Shown here in pieces: positions 41,801-50,833 of a stretch of DNA of 64,000 nt. Location of the stretch: positions 2,811,178-2,875,177 of the forward strand of contig BCJU01000001.1 in NCBI GenBank assembly GCA_001600355.1. Direction: 5' to 3'. Position 1 is the first letter of the stretch. Each line of letters begins with the position of its first letter. Origin of the DNA: Meira nashicola (taxonomy: Eukaryota > Basidiomycota > Exobasidiomycetes > Exobasidiales > Brachybasidiaceae). The notes below the pieces were generated by a model that was not told the origin of the DNA, ran no database searches, and saw only the letters and a list, made by a program, of their open reading frames with translations. The translations under genes and the position numbers were made by a program.

Positions 41801-42352
41801 ACGTAAAGAAGAGGCAAGTAAATCCATGAATGGAGTTCCAGGTGTGATTGCGTTAGAATCCCATACTTTCTTTGATTCTGCAGCTTCATCTGTTACTGGC
41901 AATCCTGCCGCTTTCCATTCTTCCAGAGCAGCATCTTTTTCTTCTTGCTTCTCTTTTGCTTCTTGAGCAGTTCTAAAACGACGAGAACGTTGTTGATTCA
42001 TTTTTGCACGAGGTGCTACACCATCTATTGCCATCATGAGTAATCTCCGAGGTCTTATCATATTCACCACCCTTTCAGTATATGCAAATACTTCGATCAT
42101 CATTTCTTCTTCTGTTTCCGGCGCCGGTTTCCCTTCCGGATGGGTACATGGATGTACAATACCATTCATATCTAGATAGAGACAATCAAATTCTTCTCCA
42201 TTTGGATTAGGTCCTGACATATCTATTGGTAATTCTTCTTCTCCTTCTTCGCCATCTTGTCTAGGTATCTTCCTTGGCTCTTCTTCTTCTACCGCTGATA
42301 CAATTCGAGGATATTTTCTCGAAAGCCATCTGAACAAGGCTGGCACACCCAT
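38810..42352 (-). CDS. RAT1: 5'-3' exoribonuclease 2 (Rat1/Xrn2)
   Basis: The 1180-residue product is the nuclear 5'-3' exoribonuclease that degrades uncapped RNA and drives torpedo termination of Pol II. The XRN N-terminal domain starts [15 protein letters not shown] and carries the acidic active-site segments ([35 protein letters not shown]). A CCHC zinc knuckle [14 protein letters not shown] lies near 272-285, typical of fungal and plant Rat1/Xrn2 and absent from Xrn1. The [19 protein letters not shown] block follows. The central domain ends with a Glu-rich insertion and the YYYQGCPSW region. From about residue 910 the tail is RGG-containing and then Tyr-Gly-Gly/Asn/Gln repeats for about 250 residues. 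Divergent from SCO1. Confidence 0.95.
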   Translation of the reverse strand: MGVPALFRWLSRKYPRIVSAVEEEEPRKIPRQDGEEGEEELPIDMSGPNPNGEEFDCLYLDMNGIVHPCTHPEGKPAPETEEEMMIEVFAYTERVVNMIRPRRLLMMAIDGVAPRAKMNQQRSRRFRTAQEAKEKQEEKDAALEEWKAAGLPVTDEAAESKKVWDSNAITPGTPFMDLLASSLRYWVAKKLNTDPGWKNLQVIISDASVPGEGEHKIMDFIRRQRVQPEHDPNTRHVIYGLDADLIMLSLATHEPYFKVLREDVFAQEQKVRKCHRCGREGHIAANCIGEAKEKQGEHDDVGAKPPDKKGFIFLDVVALREYLEVELNLPGLPFRFDLERAIDDWVFLIFFVGNDFLPHLPSLEIREGAIDTLLRIWKRELPNMGSYLTNHGKVEMKNAQLIMQGIAQEEDQIFRKRKEQEERAEANAQRRKVEDQDRQRRELAKEDGTYKHGDQTYVEVKRARHDNNGEDAELRSQALAALESGKNEDIIANQRAIRMANLSAAERLKAELKGKAAQDAAKSGKANGGAVAGEAKIDEDMEVKVSEAPESSAKNEKEADKSEEDVEIKTENGTESSQRGQKRSIDDMEDTQDSAITADDADAQEVVDPVTSTNSERKVNPDGTVEYEDTVKLWEPGYRERYYQQKFGVEADKEEFRRHVAKCYMEGMSWVLAYYYQGCPSWTWYFPYHFSPFAADFTKMEEFEINFEQGKPFRPYDQLMGVLPAASKIHLPETFHSLMTDEESEIIDFYPETFSIDMNGKKMAWQGVALLPFIDETRLLTAINARYDRLSEDELRRNKFGDDALMVAEENKLYDELCALYAKKQGEETNPVAINPANSYGINGFVRRDPNCIPNSTYTSPLTEVGLTDIRNDRSISALYDFPPQRTPHRSVLLKGVEMPKRVLTHEDREMARRGGPDSRGRGRGGHRGGGRGGRFSGGSYGHDQNRQGGPNAPLMRFGPMQGSDGMDPNQPPYQNWNGNNGYGPQNGHAPPQNGYGQQAAQYGGYGNSGYSSQQGGGQPQRYGAPAQGQQQQGYGQYGGYGGYGNAGGHGGYESAPYSGYGGYGNANNSTSTYGGYGGYGNANATNGGYAQPSYGGYNQSANGYGNQVNNASPYGQQPPPQQYGSYGQGNAYGAPPPTGPRGGGGPPRPLGYGSGAPGGGGGGGRGGGRGGHQGPYGRY

Positions 42353-42630
42353 GATGGAGATTGTTTCTCAGAGGAATATCGAGAGGAAGCTGATCAAGTT
42401 ATGCAAAGAAATCGTCTCTACGTTGAATAATTTCGAAGATAGTCCATTCGAGTGCTCCAAATGAGATGGCGGTCAAAGTTGAAGATGTCAGCAATGAATT
42501 ATTTGCGTTGCGCGGAAGAAACAAAAAAAAAATACGCTTATGTAAGATAATGTATGCATATATTTTTTCAAGAAGTAGTCATGAACAATCTTTTCTCCAC
42601 ACACTATTCTCTAGTCTTGCTTTGGCAATC

Positions 42631-43714
42631 ATGCAATCTTCAAGAGTGTTTATGGGATGCTCAAGAGCATTTCAATCTGCTTCTGGTAGATCTTTACACT
42701 CTTTGGCGAGAGCGAGGCAGATTCAAACTGTACGCACTCCCATTCAACAGTCCAGTATTATTCAGTCCAGTTTGAATCAGAGAAGATACTATTCCGATCG
42801 AAAGGAGGAAAAGGCGAAAGATAGAAATGCAGTAGGAGTGAGTGTATCTCACATCTTCATACAGTTCAAACTGCTTATCCCATTATTAATATTCTCTTCC
42901 CTTCTTAGCCTTTTAATGTACGAGCGGCAATCTTATTTGTAGGAACAGGTATAGGTTTATTTTACTACTTTCAACAGGAGAAAGCAGCGGTAGAAGAAAA
43001 GAAGAGAGCCGAATCTGCTCAAGCAAAAGTAGGAAGACCAAAGATTGGAGGACCGTTTGAATTATTAATGCCAACGCCAATCACTTCTGCTCAAGATGCT
43101 AAAAAGGTTGAAGGTAGACGATTTACAGAAGATGACCTAAGAGGAGCATTCAGTCTAATTTACTTTGGATTTACAAACTGTGAGTAGAGATAGAGATTTG
43201 ATTGCATCAAGAAAAAAGATGTCTCTGACCTCATTTTTTCCTTCCTATAGGCCCCGATATTTGTCCAGAAGAATTAGACAAGATGGCACAAATTGTGGAT
43301 AACGTAGATGCAAAACATGGTCCTACGATCAATCCGGTATTCATCACTTGTGATCCTGCTCGTGATACTTTAGCAGCAACATCAATCTATGCAAGTGAAT
43401 TCCATCCTCGTTTGATCGGTTTAACAGGCGATTATGAATCCGTTAAAACGGCTTGCAAAGCATATCGGGTGTACTTTTCCACTCCACCGGGAGCCGACCC
43501 TTCGGGTGATTATTTAGTGGACCATAGCATCTTTTTCTATTTGATGGATCCTGAAGGAAAGTTTGTCGATGCTTTCGGACGTAGTGTTACCGCTCAAGAG
43601 GCTACAGCTAAAGTTATGAATTACATCGATCAATGGAAACAGGCTGGAAATCCAATAGAAATAGCAAATGCAAAGGAGAGGATATTGAAAGATGAATCAC
43701 GCAAAATCAAGTAA
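42631..43714 (+). CDS. SCO1: SCO1 copper chaperone of cytochrome c oxidase (3 exons)
   Basis: Exons 42631-42837, 42909-43179 and 43251-43714 join to a 313-residue Sco protein, which inserts copper into the CuA site of Cox2 at the mitochondrial inner membrane. An Arg/Ser-rich presequence is followed by the VGPFNVRAA block, one membrane span (about 75-90) and a thioredoxin-like domain. The copper motif CPDIC (residues 160-164) and the later His in DYLVDHSIFFYLMD are present. Both introns are 71 nt with GTGAGT donors and AG acceptors. The first is phase 0; the second splits the codon of the first motif Cys. The frame is closed unless both are removed. An upstream in-frame extension lacks support. 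Shares a 278-bp promoter interval with RAT1. Confidence 0.93.
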
Positions 43715-43822
43715 ATAGTGTAAAGCTAATCAATCACCACTTTGAACAGCAATGTATAAAATTGTATATGAGATGACGCATCGGGTATGGAAATTAGGTT
43801 ACATGCATTTCTTCTTTGAATT

Positions 43823-45340
43823 CTATGTAGCAGCGGGTATACGTCCTTCACAAATATCCAAAGCTTCCCTTAACTGTTTACGAGCTGTTTCAACATCATC
43901 ATAATCCAGTGCACTCACTGCCCATTTCGCTAACTTTTGCACTCGAGCGGTAGATTTATGATCTAAAGAGGATGGCAATGTTGCTGGATCAGGTACAATT
44001 GATGGCGCTGAAGGGTTGATGGTAGCATGAGAAACGCTTGGAGGTGCAGAGGGTTGTAAAGTCTGGTTGGCTTGATTGAACGGTGAAAATGCCGCATTTT
44101 GCTGCAAAGCTGGCGAAACGGTAGGACTGAGCGATGTAGGTGGAATGAGAGGCGTAGTGTTACCTTGTCCTCCTGGGGGAACGGGCAAACCACCTCGGAT
44201 AATACTTGATCCAGGTGGCTGTGGTAAAGGACGATGATGTGGACTAGAAGCACCACTCCCGCTCGATACTCTTCCTTGCTGATATTGAAAGAATGCACTT
44301 TGAGTTTCACTTGGATGTTGAACGCCTCCATAAATGTCAGAAGGTGGAAGATTGGGATCATCGGATGTTTGACTTCCTTGTCTTGTTAATCTTAATGGCA
44401 TTGAAAAGTTTGGACTGCTCGCAGAAGTAGTAGAACTTGATGAATTGACTGCATCCTGCCAACCTTCCATGCCAGTGCGACCATCGAAGCTCAATCTTGA
44501 CTGGGCACGTCGAGCGCGAACCTGAGAAGGGCTCATACCTTCAGGATATCCATGTGCGGCACTTCCGCTACGATCAGGCGTTGGTGGTTCAACGTTTGGT
44601 GAAATTGCAACCGGCCCTGCTTCATTGTGATCGTTCTCTTGCGAGGTCAGCTTTGCCATTTCAGCGTCCAACTCTTCCGTTGTAGGAAGTGGTGCGGCAA
44701 TATCTGTCAGACCGCCCATCTTGTTGGAAGCTGCTTGGATTCCCCGCAATGTATCGTCTTCATTTTGAGCATTTTCTTCCAATCCACCAATCTCATCCAT
44801 TCCATCTGCAGGCCCAGGCGTTGGTTTTCTTCCTTCTCTGAATGCTTTTGCGATATCAGCTGCTTTCCATTTTGTGTATTTCAACTTTTCCGACCATTCG
44901 GTTTCTAGAGGTCCAAAATTGGTTAAAAGTTCAATAAAATTGCTCGCAACAAGGAATCGCCTTGCCGTCGCTTTAGACGCCCTTCCGCTTCGATCCTCAT
45001 TATCCGCTCCAGCAAAGACCTTTAAAGCTACATTCTCTATGTGAGCTTTTGCCACTAAATCATCACCATGAACGATATCATTTCCTGCCAAAGATTTCTT
45101 TTGCGATTCCAATGTATCCATCAATGCCATCAAATACGCTTTAGAAGTGGGCACTAAAGAAGACAATTTTGAAATTCCTAATTGAGCAGCATGATAATTA
45201 CACCAATACGATAACGCAGGATCCGCTTTACGTGTTTCATGAGCCCTTTGTAAGAATGGTGATAATGCTTTGAGATCATTCGGAGGTGGAACAAATGCTT
45301 CTGGCGCTGATCCAGCCGTGGCGCCGTTGTTTGAAGCCAT
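43823..45340 (-). CDS. VTA1: VTA1/LIP5, Vps4 activator of the MVB pathway
   Basis: The 505-residue protein is Vta1, which binds and stimulates the AAA ATPase Vps4 that recycles ESCRT-III at endosomes. The N-terminal MIT-like double domain (about 14-170) shows LSPFLQRAHETRKADPALSYWCNYHA and the RFLVASNFIELLTNFG, WSEKLKYTKWKAADI segments. A Pro/Ser-rich linker of about 270 residues follows. The C-terminal Vta1/SBP1/LIP5 helix pair (about 460-502) contains KLAKWAVSALDYDDVETARKQL. I chose the ATG at 45340 (MASNNG). The earlier in-frame ATG at 45631 would leave only 13 bp to the divergent vWA gene and adds unrelated residues, though these are weakly presequence-like. The linker is longer than in yeast. 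Confidence 0.92.
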   Translation of the reverse strand: MASNNGATAGSAPEAFVPPPNDLKALSPFLQRAHETRKADPALSYWCNYHAAQLGISKLSSLVPTSKAYLMALMDTLESQKKSLAGNDIVHGDDLVAKAHIENVALKVFAGADNEDRSGRASKATARRFLVASNFIELLTNFGPLETEWSEKLKYTKWKAADIAKAFREGRKPTPGPADGMDEIGGLEENAQNEDDTLRGIQAASNKMGGLTDIAAPLPTTEELDAEMAKLTSQENDHNEAGPVAISPNVEPPTPDRSGSAAHGYPEGMSPSQVRARRAQSRLSFDGRTGMEGWQDAVNSSSSTTSASSPNFSMPLRLTRQGSQTSDDPNLPPSDIYGGVQHPSETQSAFFQYQQGRVSSGSGASSPHHRPLPQPPGSSIIRGGLPVPPGGQGNTTPLIPPTSLSPTVSPALQQNAAFSPFNQANQTLQPSAPPSVSHATINPSAPSIVPDPATLPSSLDHKSTARVQKLAKWAVSALDYDDVETARKQLREALDICEGRIPAAT

Positions 45341-45644
45341 CCTTGTTCTTGATTGTGTGTTTGATGTATATGATCGTGGATAAGGAAGTGTTGATCTTCT
45401 GAACGCGGTTGCTGAGCCCGTGTGTGTTTTTAGGATAGTCGGAGAATTACACTGTGTGAACACGCATGCTGTGCCTTGAGCGATTGCACTTCGGGTTTGT
45501 ACTGTTCGCTCAGCCGAAAAGAAAGCTAAATTGTGGAGAGCATTTATGCACTGATCTGCACTGCCACCTTTTTTTCGGGTGTTGAACAAATAAAGTATAT
45601 CGTTTCTACAATCTCTCTTTCTAACCACCATACTCTCGAATACA
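45341..45644. promoter_or_regulatory. bidirectional upstream region of VTA1 and vWA gene
   Basis: 304 bp between the chosen starts. It remains open in the VTA1 frame back to 45631, so part of it may be coding if an upstream start is used. No distinct motif was seen. Confidence 0.4.
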
Positions 45645-46673
45645 ATGTTCAGATCATCTCGTACTCAATCAAATCAACAAAATGCAATTCAGGCTGATGG
45701 ACTTCCTCCACCGCCACCGTACGAGCCAGTAGCAAGCAATACACAACCTCGAGTACAACAGCATAATTCACAAACGCAACAATTTGCTCCACCTCCATTT
45801 CCTCCACCAGGAAGCGCTCCTATAGCTCAAACAGGTTCGCAGAGCAGTAATCCTTTCCAACAATCGGCTCAAGCTGCTGGACAAAGTAGTGTATTACATC
45901 AAGCACGAAAGATGTCTAATGATTTCACAGGAGTTGCCGCTATACAATCTTCAACAAGAAGACAGCCTTCAATCAAGGAGAACCAGCTAGAATTTTTGAG
46001 AGCTTATGATACAATTTTCATTGTGGACGATAGTTCGAGCATGAACGTAAATGAAAGGCCAGATGGCTCGATGGGCAAGAGTAGATGGGAAGAAGCACGA
46101 GATGCAATGGCAGGAATGGTAGAATTAGCAGCAAAATACGATGATGATGGAGTAGAGCTACACTTTCTCAATTCGGAAAAGTGTCTTTTGAATTGTCGCG
46201 ATCCACGTCAGGTAAAACAATTATTTGATTCAATCCTACCTGAAGGATTGACACCAACAGGAACAAAGCTAGAAATGTTATTATTGCAATATATGGATGA
46301 CATTGAAACGCATAAACAAACAAAAGTAGGCACACCGCCAAAGAAACGTAACTATGTCATCATCACTGATGGAACCCCTACGGATGATCCGGAAAGTGTG
46401 ATTGTTGCCATTGCTTCACGTTTGGATCGAGGTAATTTTCCTCTTACACAAATTGGCGTTCAATTCGTACAGGTGGGCGATGACGCAGACGCTCGTGAAG
46501 CGTTGGAAGAATTGGATGATGCCTTACAAGCACAGCATTCATGCCGTGATATTGTTGATACAGTGCCTTATTCTGGAATGGCTTTAAATCCTGATCTTCT
46601 GGTCAAAGCTCTTTTAGGCGGTATCAATCGTCGTTTAGATCGTCAAGCGGCGAATCCAAATGCAACAAAGTAG
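45645..46673 (+). CDS. von Willebrand factor A domain protein with PPxY motif
   Basis: The 342-residue protein has a Gln/Pro-rich N terminus (1-115) and a von Willebrand A domain (about 120-330). The MIDAS metal site is intact as DxSxS in FIVDDSSSM (about 126-134). The conserved Thr region (GLTPTGTKLE) and the YVIITDGTPTDDP strand follow. There is no signal peptide or membrane segment, so it is probably cytoplasmic. Residues 21-26 (PPPPPY) contain a PPxY motif, the ligand of WW domains in Rsp5/Nedd4 ubiquitin ligases. Its divergent partner is VTA1, an endosomal sorting factor, so a role in ubiquitin-dependent sorting is a reasonable but unproven idea. Conserved fungal vWA proteins of this shape have no assigned function known to me. 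Confidence 0.85.
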   Translation: MFRSSRTQSNQQNAIQADGLPPPPPYEPVASNTQPRVQQHNSQTQQFAPPPFPPPGSAPIAQTGSQSSNPFQQSAQAAGQSSVLHQARKMSNDFTGVAAIQSSTRRQPSIKENQLEFLRAYDTIFIVDDSSSMNVNERPDGSMGKSRWEEARDAMAGMVELAAKYDDDGVELHFLNSEKCLLNCRDPRQVKQLFDSILPEGLTPTGTKLEMLLLQYMDDIETHKQTKVGTPPKKRNYVIITDGTPTDDPESVIVAIASRLDRGNFPLTQIGVQFVQVGDDADAREALEELDDALQAQHSCRDIVDTVPYSGMALNPDLLVKALLGGINRRLDRQAANPNATK

Positions 46674-46797
46674 ACACGCTGCCGAGTCTATTCTGCTTAT
46701 AATATGCTTTTACTAATGATAATTGTACTGTACAGCCTCATGCAAGTTTCAAATATAGTCCCAGAATCAATAATGAAATTCGATACCCTTTTTTCCC

Positions 46798-48057
46798 TCA
46801 CTTTTGCCTTCTTGCCAATTCGCGATCGATAGCTGCCATTGCTTTGACGAATTTTGTTTGAGAAACTCCTTCTCCAATGGCTCCTTTGGCTTCATCATAT
46901 ACCTTTTGCAAAAATCTTGCGTCCAATTTACTCCTTCTCCATAATCGTATTATCGTTTCTTGTTCAAGTGCTTTTGCTGATCCACCTTGTTGAGCTTGAA
47001 GTGCGATCTGAAGTTCATACAATTGTGCATATCTTTGCTCATCTTTTGGATCAGGATCAAGACTGTAAACCATCTGACCATATTCGTCTCTCCTACGAGC
47101 ACGCTTTTGCTTGAATTGTTGATGGGTATTCAATTTACCTCTATTCTGGCTCAAATTTGCTGCTACCTTTGATTTTGCTCGAATTGCATCAACATGGCGT
47201 GGTGGAGGAGCAACAGATTCAGAAGCCTTTGTTGAAGATTGAGCATGTAATCTAGGATTCGGCGACGTTGATGTCTTTGAAATGTTGGCAGAAGAGAAGC
47301 TATTTTGAGCTGCATCAGCTGATTTGGGTAATTGTATACGAGGAGGTAGATTTGGTGCAATTTTACCTGTTTCTAAACTTCCAGAACTTGAACTGATCGT
47401 CATGCCTTTCCTTACAGATCTTTCACGTGTGGCATAAGGAACTCTTTCAGTAATATCATCTGTTAATCGTCCAGCTGGTGTTGTGGCCTGACGTCCTGTT
47501 ACTGGTCTACGAGGTACGTACGGTAAAGGACTTTCGGAACCTTTTTCTGAGTTGATTGAAGTTGGTGTACTAGATCGTGAAGCCGTACCTTCCTTCAAAC
47601 GAGGAGGTAATTGTGGTGGGCCATTTGTATCGATTGAACCTTGCGGACGAATAGGTGGTTGCGGAGGTATTTCATTCTTAATTTGAATCTTAGGTCGAGA
47701 TGGAATTGCGGGAGGTTTACTTGATTCGATTTGCGTCACATCACTTGTTGGCTTTAACTCTTTCATCACATTACTGTCATTCGAAACAAGACTCGTAGAA
47801 TCTTTCACGCTTTGTTTGCCGTACAAAGCAGTCAAACTTTTTACGTCTAATTTTGGAGGGATACTTTCATCGTTTTTGTTTTGTGTAAGATCTGTTTTGA
47901 CATCTTCCTTGCTATTAATGTTGGGAGAAGGCTTTGCAGCAGATTTCGGCACGTTGATAATACGATTTTGGCCATTCAGTGCTGCAATTCGACTTCGAAC
48001 GTCTACTCGTTCAAATCCATCTCCTTCATCTTCAACTTCTTTTTCTATAGTCGACAT
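46798..48057 (-). CDS. EH-domain-like adaptor (Irs4/Tax4-like, tentative)
   Basis: The 419-residue protein is Pro/Ser-rich over residues 1-300. It carries repeated PPR-, PPxxP- and PRRP-type motifs that could bind SH3 domains. The C-terminal 100 residues are helical and resemble an EH domain: DEQRYAQLYELQIA, then IIRLWRRSKLDARFLQKVYDEA and GVSQTKFVKAMAAIDREL. This parallels the helix-LxxSxLxxxxLxxIWxLAD-xLxxxEFxxAM pattern, without an obvious calcium loop. Irs4/Tax4-type regulators of phosphoinositide phosphatases have this layout. The N terminus (GFERVDVRSRIAALNG) resembles a short conserved motif in such proteins. The assignment is by pattern only. Convergent with the vWA gene and divergent (250 bp) from the SKL hydrolase. 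Confidence 0.6.
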   Translation of the reverse strand: MSTIEKEVEDEGDGFERVDVRSRIAALNGQNRIINVPKSAAKPSPNINSKEDVKTDLTQNKNDESIPPKLDVKSLTALYGKQSVKDSTSLVSNDSNVMKELKPTSDVTQIESSKPPAIPSRPKIQIKNEIPPQPPIRPQGSIDTNGPPQLPPRLKEGTASRSSTPTSINSEKGSESPLPYVPRRPVTGRQATTPAGRLTDDITERVPYATRERSVRKGMTISSSSGSLETGKIAPNLPPRIQLPKSADAAQNSFSSANISKTSTSPNPRLHAQSSTKASESVAPPPRHVDAIRAKSKVAANLSQNRGKLNTHQQFKQKRARRRDEYGQMVYSLDPDPKDEQRYAQLYELQIALQAQQGGSAKALEQETIIRLWRRSKLDARFLQKVYDEAKGAIGEGVSQTKFVKAMAAIDRELARRQK

Positions 48058-48307
48058 AATGCATACTATTCCATTTTGACATTCGCACCGAATTTGTTCA
48101 AGTCATTAGATTGCGGATCCAGAAGCGATATTGCGGTCAAGAATAAAGGATTGTGTGTAATTACAATAAATACACTATAATTCAGAGCGGTTCGAGAGGC
48201 AAAGCAATACTGTGCGCGAGTTTGTGGTTAGTCTGCCTATCGGTAAATTCTGGGGTAAAAAATACCCGACATCCGGTCTTGCTCACTTCCTTCATCATGC
48301 TACAAAG

Positions 48308-49309
48308 ATGACTGAACACAAGATAGAAATTCCAATCAGTTCAACATCAGATCAAGGTACTCTAGTAGGCATACTAAGAAGACAAGATTCTTCACCTTTA
48401 CCATCCAATTCTCCACCACCGCCCAAGCCAATCACTTTAATCTTGCACGGCGTTTTAGCACACAAAGATCAATTGTATCATCGTAAATTAGCACAAACAT
48501 TACCTTGTGATTCATTCAGATTTGATTTCAGACATGCAGATCAAGGAGGTGAATCACGTCATGCTCCAGGTGAAGGATGGCATATGAGTAATTTCGATCA
48601 AGATATTTTGGACATTCATACGACAATTTTATTTTTACGTAAAACGTTCAATTATCATATCGAAAGTGTTATCGCTCATTCACGCGGAGTATTGAATATG
48701 TGGTTATATTTTTGGGATGTCGAAATGAGAAGGTTAAACCTTATTTCAAATGTAAATCAAAATTTCATTTTAGATCGTATTCCATTTTATGTTGCTTTAG
48801 CAGGAAGATGGGATATGCAACGTATGCGTAAAAGGTTTCCGGATAACTCTCAAGAACTTCAACAGAAAGGTTATTTTGAATGGAAAGTACGTGTTGCAGG
48901 TAAAAACTTTTCAGTAAACGTTACCAAACCAATGGTAGACGGATTTTGTAATTTTCCGATTGCAGATCTGGTAAACAAATTCCCGACGGAAGTAGACACT
49001 TTACTCGTTCATGGTACAAAGGACGTCACTGTACCTTTTCAAGATGCTTTTGCATACATGGAAAAGCTAAAAGATCATATGCAACCGCCAAGAAGGAATG
49101 GTTCTACCGATTTAGAATTAATCGAAGGAGCAGATCATACATTCAAAGGTCACTTTGATACGTTGATCAAGATATCTTGTGATTACTTAAATCGCAGACG
49201 GAAAGCAGTGTTGGACAATGACGAAGATGCAAGTCCTGCAGCGATTGAATTCCAACGACATTGCCCTTTATCTCCTTTATCACCACAACCTCCTGCTAGC
49301 AAATTGTAA
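48308..49309 (+). CDS. alpha/beta hydrolase with C-terminal SKL (peroxisomal)
   Basis: The 333-residue protein is an alpha/beta-fold serine hydrolase of unknown substrate. LILHGVLAHKD (about 44-54) supplies the HG oxyanion motif. The nucleophile elbow is AHSRGV with Ser125 (first Gly replaced by Ala). An Asp-containing strand TLLVHGTKDVTVPF and the terminal GADHTF histidine complete the triad. The last three residues are SKL, the consensus peroxisomal targeting signal type 1, so import into peroxisomes is predicted. An acyl-ester, thioester or epoxide-hydrolase-like role, as for yeast Lpx1, is possible. The ATG at 48308 is the first true ATG in frame. Convergent with the unknown 417-aa gene. 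Confidence 0.88.
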   Translation: MTEHKIEIPISSTSDQGTLVGILRRQDSSPLPSNSPPPPKPITLILHGVLAHKDQLYHRKLAQTLPCDSFRFDFRHADQGGESRHAPGEGWHMSNFDQDILDIHTTILFLRKTFNYHIESVIAHSRGVLNMWLYFWDVEMRRLNLISNVNQNFILDRIPFYVALAGRWDMQRMRKRFPDNSQELQQKGYFEWKVRVAGKNFSVNVTKPMVDGFCNFPIADLVNKFPTEVDTLLVHGTKDVTVPFQDAFAYMEKLKDHMQPPRRNGSTDLELIEGADHTFKGHFDTLIKISCDYLNRRRKAVLDNDEDASPAAIEFQRHCPLSPLSPQPPASKL

Positions 49310-49579
49310 TACATTAAACACAAATGCATTTTTTTCATACGAATAAGAGAAAGGTGATAATAAAAACGGATGACAATTGCAAAGATGCAAGAACGATTGC
49401 CAGAGACCGAGAAAGATTTGGGAATACATAAACGTAGAACAAGAAATAGAACAACGACATTTACGAATTGTGTGCAGCGAAATATTTGCATTTTGTGATT
49501 CAAACTCAATTTTTCAGCATTCTGTAGAGGAGCAAAAGATGATCAGTTTTTGTCTTGCTAGAATCGCACCCTTCTTAAC

Positions 49580-50833
49580 TTACCGGCTAAACACTTTTCC
49601 TATCCCAGTCTTTTTGGGAATTACCAATCTTCCACGACTATCTCGACGACCTTTACCACCTGAAGTATTTTCATCACGAATTGCATTCAAAGCTTCAAAC
49701 ATGGCCACAATGAATGCCACATCAATTCCTTCACGATCGCGTTTTCGATAAGCGCTACCGAAAGGTCTGCAATCGATATGTAAAGCTCCCCAATCATCCC
49801 AAGGATCGAATTGGGCTATGTCCAATCGTTGTAAATCTTTTGTGATAAGTTTAATTTTGGCTTCCGTTTGAGCGTACATGCAATATTCTTCTTGATCTGC
49901 ATTTGCCAAACTATAACGTAAACATTCCAAATCTTCACCACGAATACGCATTTGAATATTATTACGTTTATCGTTGATTGTCCAAAAAGATATTTGACGC
50001 TTGTTTTTGGGTGGAATAGGTACAATTTCCCAAACGATTGGACCTGAACGACCTAATCCGATTCGAATTGAAGATTCATATCTTCTACTTGAAGTACTCC
50101 AACAAGGTGCTTCACATTCAGCTCGAAGTAATACTTTTCCGGGTAAGGCATCTTGATTCTTTTCCAATTTTACCGTTGTATGTTGAGTTTCAATCTCTGT
50201 TGATTCAAGATATTGACGATAATATACCAAACTAGGTCCACCAAAAAGTGATGTTTGCGATGAATTTGCAATCTTTCCCGGTTTTCTTTCTTCATTATAT
50301 CCTTCTACATCTAATGGCCATTCCATCTTCATTGCAAGATTTGACGCTAAATCTGACAAAGTGAAGCGAGAACGACTAGATACAATTCCATCAGCGAATG
50401 GAACATTTGCATTATTTGTCATCCTAGGAGCAGGTAAGCTGAGCTCTTTGACATTTGTGCCAAATCGAATTGCTTTAATGCTACGAATATCTTTGATATG
50501 TTGTGATTTTGTTGAATTATGTGGAGACTTTGGCGATGATGGCGTTGATTTTGATAATTGTGGTTTAGGTTGTGGCGGACTCGGTATTGTGATTTCAAAA
50601 TTTTTATTTTGGATAGGACGTTGAGCTTGATCAACTGAACTTGAAGTGCGCGGTCTTAAACTTGTTTGTGATTGTTTTCGCAGTCTTTCTGGCATTACTT
50701 GTCGTAAAGTGGGAGGAGTGATATTGTTCATCACTTCTCTTTGATAAGCAGCATTCAGTTGTTCTCTGTCATCTCTTTCTTGCTCCAAGTTAATGGAAGC
50801 TGGCAATGAGCTTCTGCGCGTCATGACGAACAT
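49580..50833 (-). CDS. unknown fungal protein, 417 aa
   Basis: I do not recognise this protein. Residues 1-120 are Ser/Pro/Gln-rich and disordered. From about 125 to 400 the sequence alternates hydrophobic and polar residues as in beta-rich or alpha/beta folds, with conserved-looking blocks RSRFTLSDLASNLAMKMEWP, WEIVPIPPKNKRQISFWTIND, FDPWDDWGALHIDCRPFGSAYRKRDREG and a short helix DVAFIVAMFEALNAIR. No membrane span, signal peptide or metal motif is visible, and the tail is basic. The start is ATG 50833, with ATG 50824 (MTRRSS) an equal alternative. Divergent from the crotonase gene over 938 bp. Confidence 0.8.
   Translation of the reverse strand: MFVMTRRSSLPASINLEQERDDREQLNAAYQREVMNNITPPTLRQVMPERLRKQSQTSLRPRTSSSVDQAQRPIQNKNFEITIPSPPQPKPQLSKSTPSSPKSPHNSTKSQHIKDIRSIKAIRFGTNVKELSLPAPRMTNNANVPFADGIVSSRSRFTLSDLASNLAMKMEWPLDVEGYNEERKPGKIANSSQTSLFGGPSLVYYRQYLESTEIETQHTTVKLEKNQDALPGKVLLRAECEAPCWSTSSRRYESSIRIGLGRSGPIVWEIVPIPPKNKRQISFWTINDKRNNIQMRIRGEDLECLRYSLANADQEEYCMYAQTEAKIKLITKDLQRLDIAQFDPWDDWGALHIDCRPFGSAYRKRDREGIDVAFIVAMFEALNAIRDENTSGGKGRRDSRGRLVIPKKTGIGKVFSR

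Noticed and set aside
42466..42630. Upstream in-frame extension of SCO1
   Set aside because: It would add 55 atypical residues before a normal mitochondrial presequence; the ATG at 42631 fits the family.
45341..45631. 97-residue N-terminal extension of VTA1 from ATG 45631
   Set aside because: Sequence is unlike VTA1 and leaves 13 bp to the divergent vWA gene; kept only as a remote possibility of an alternative start.
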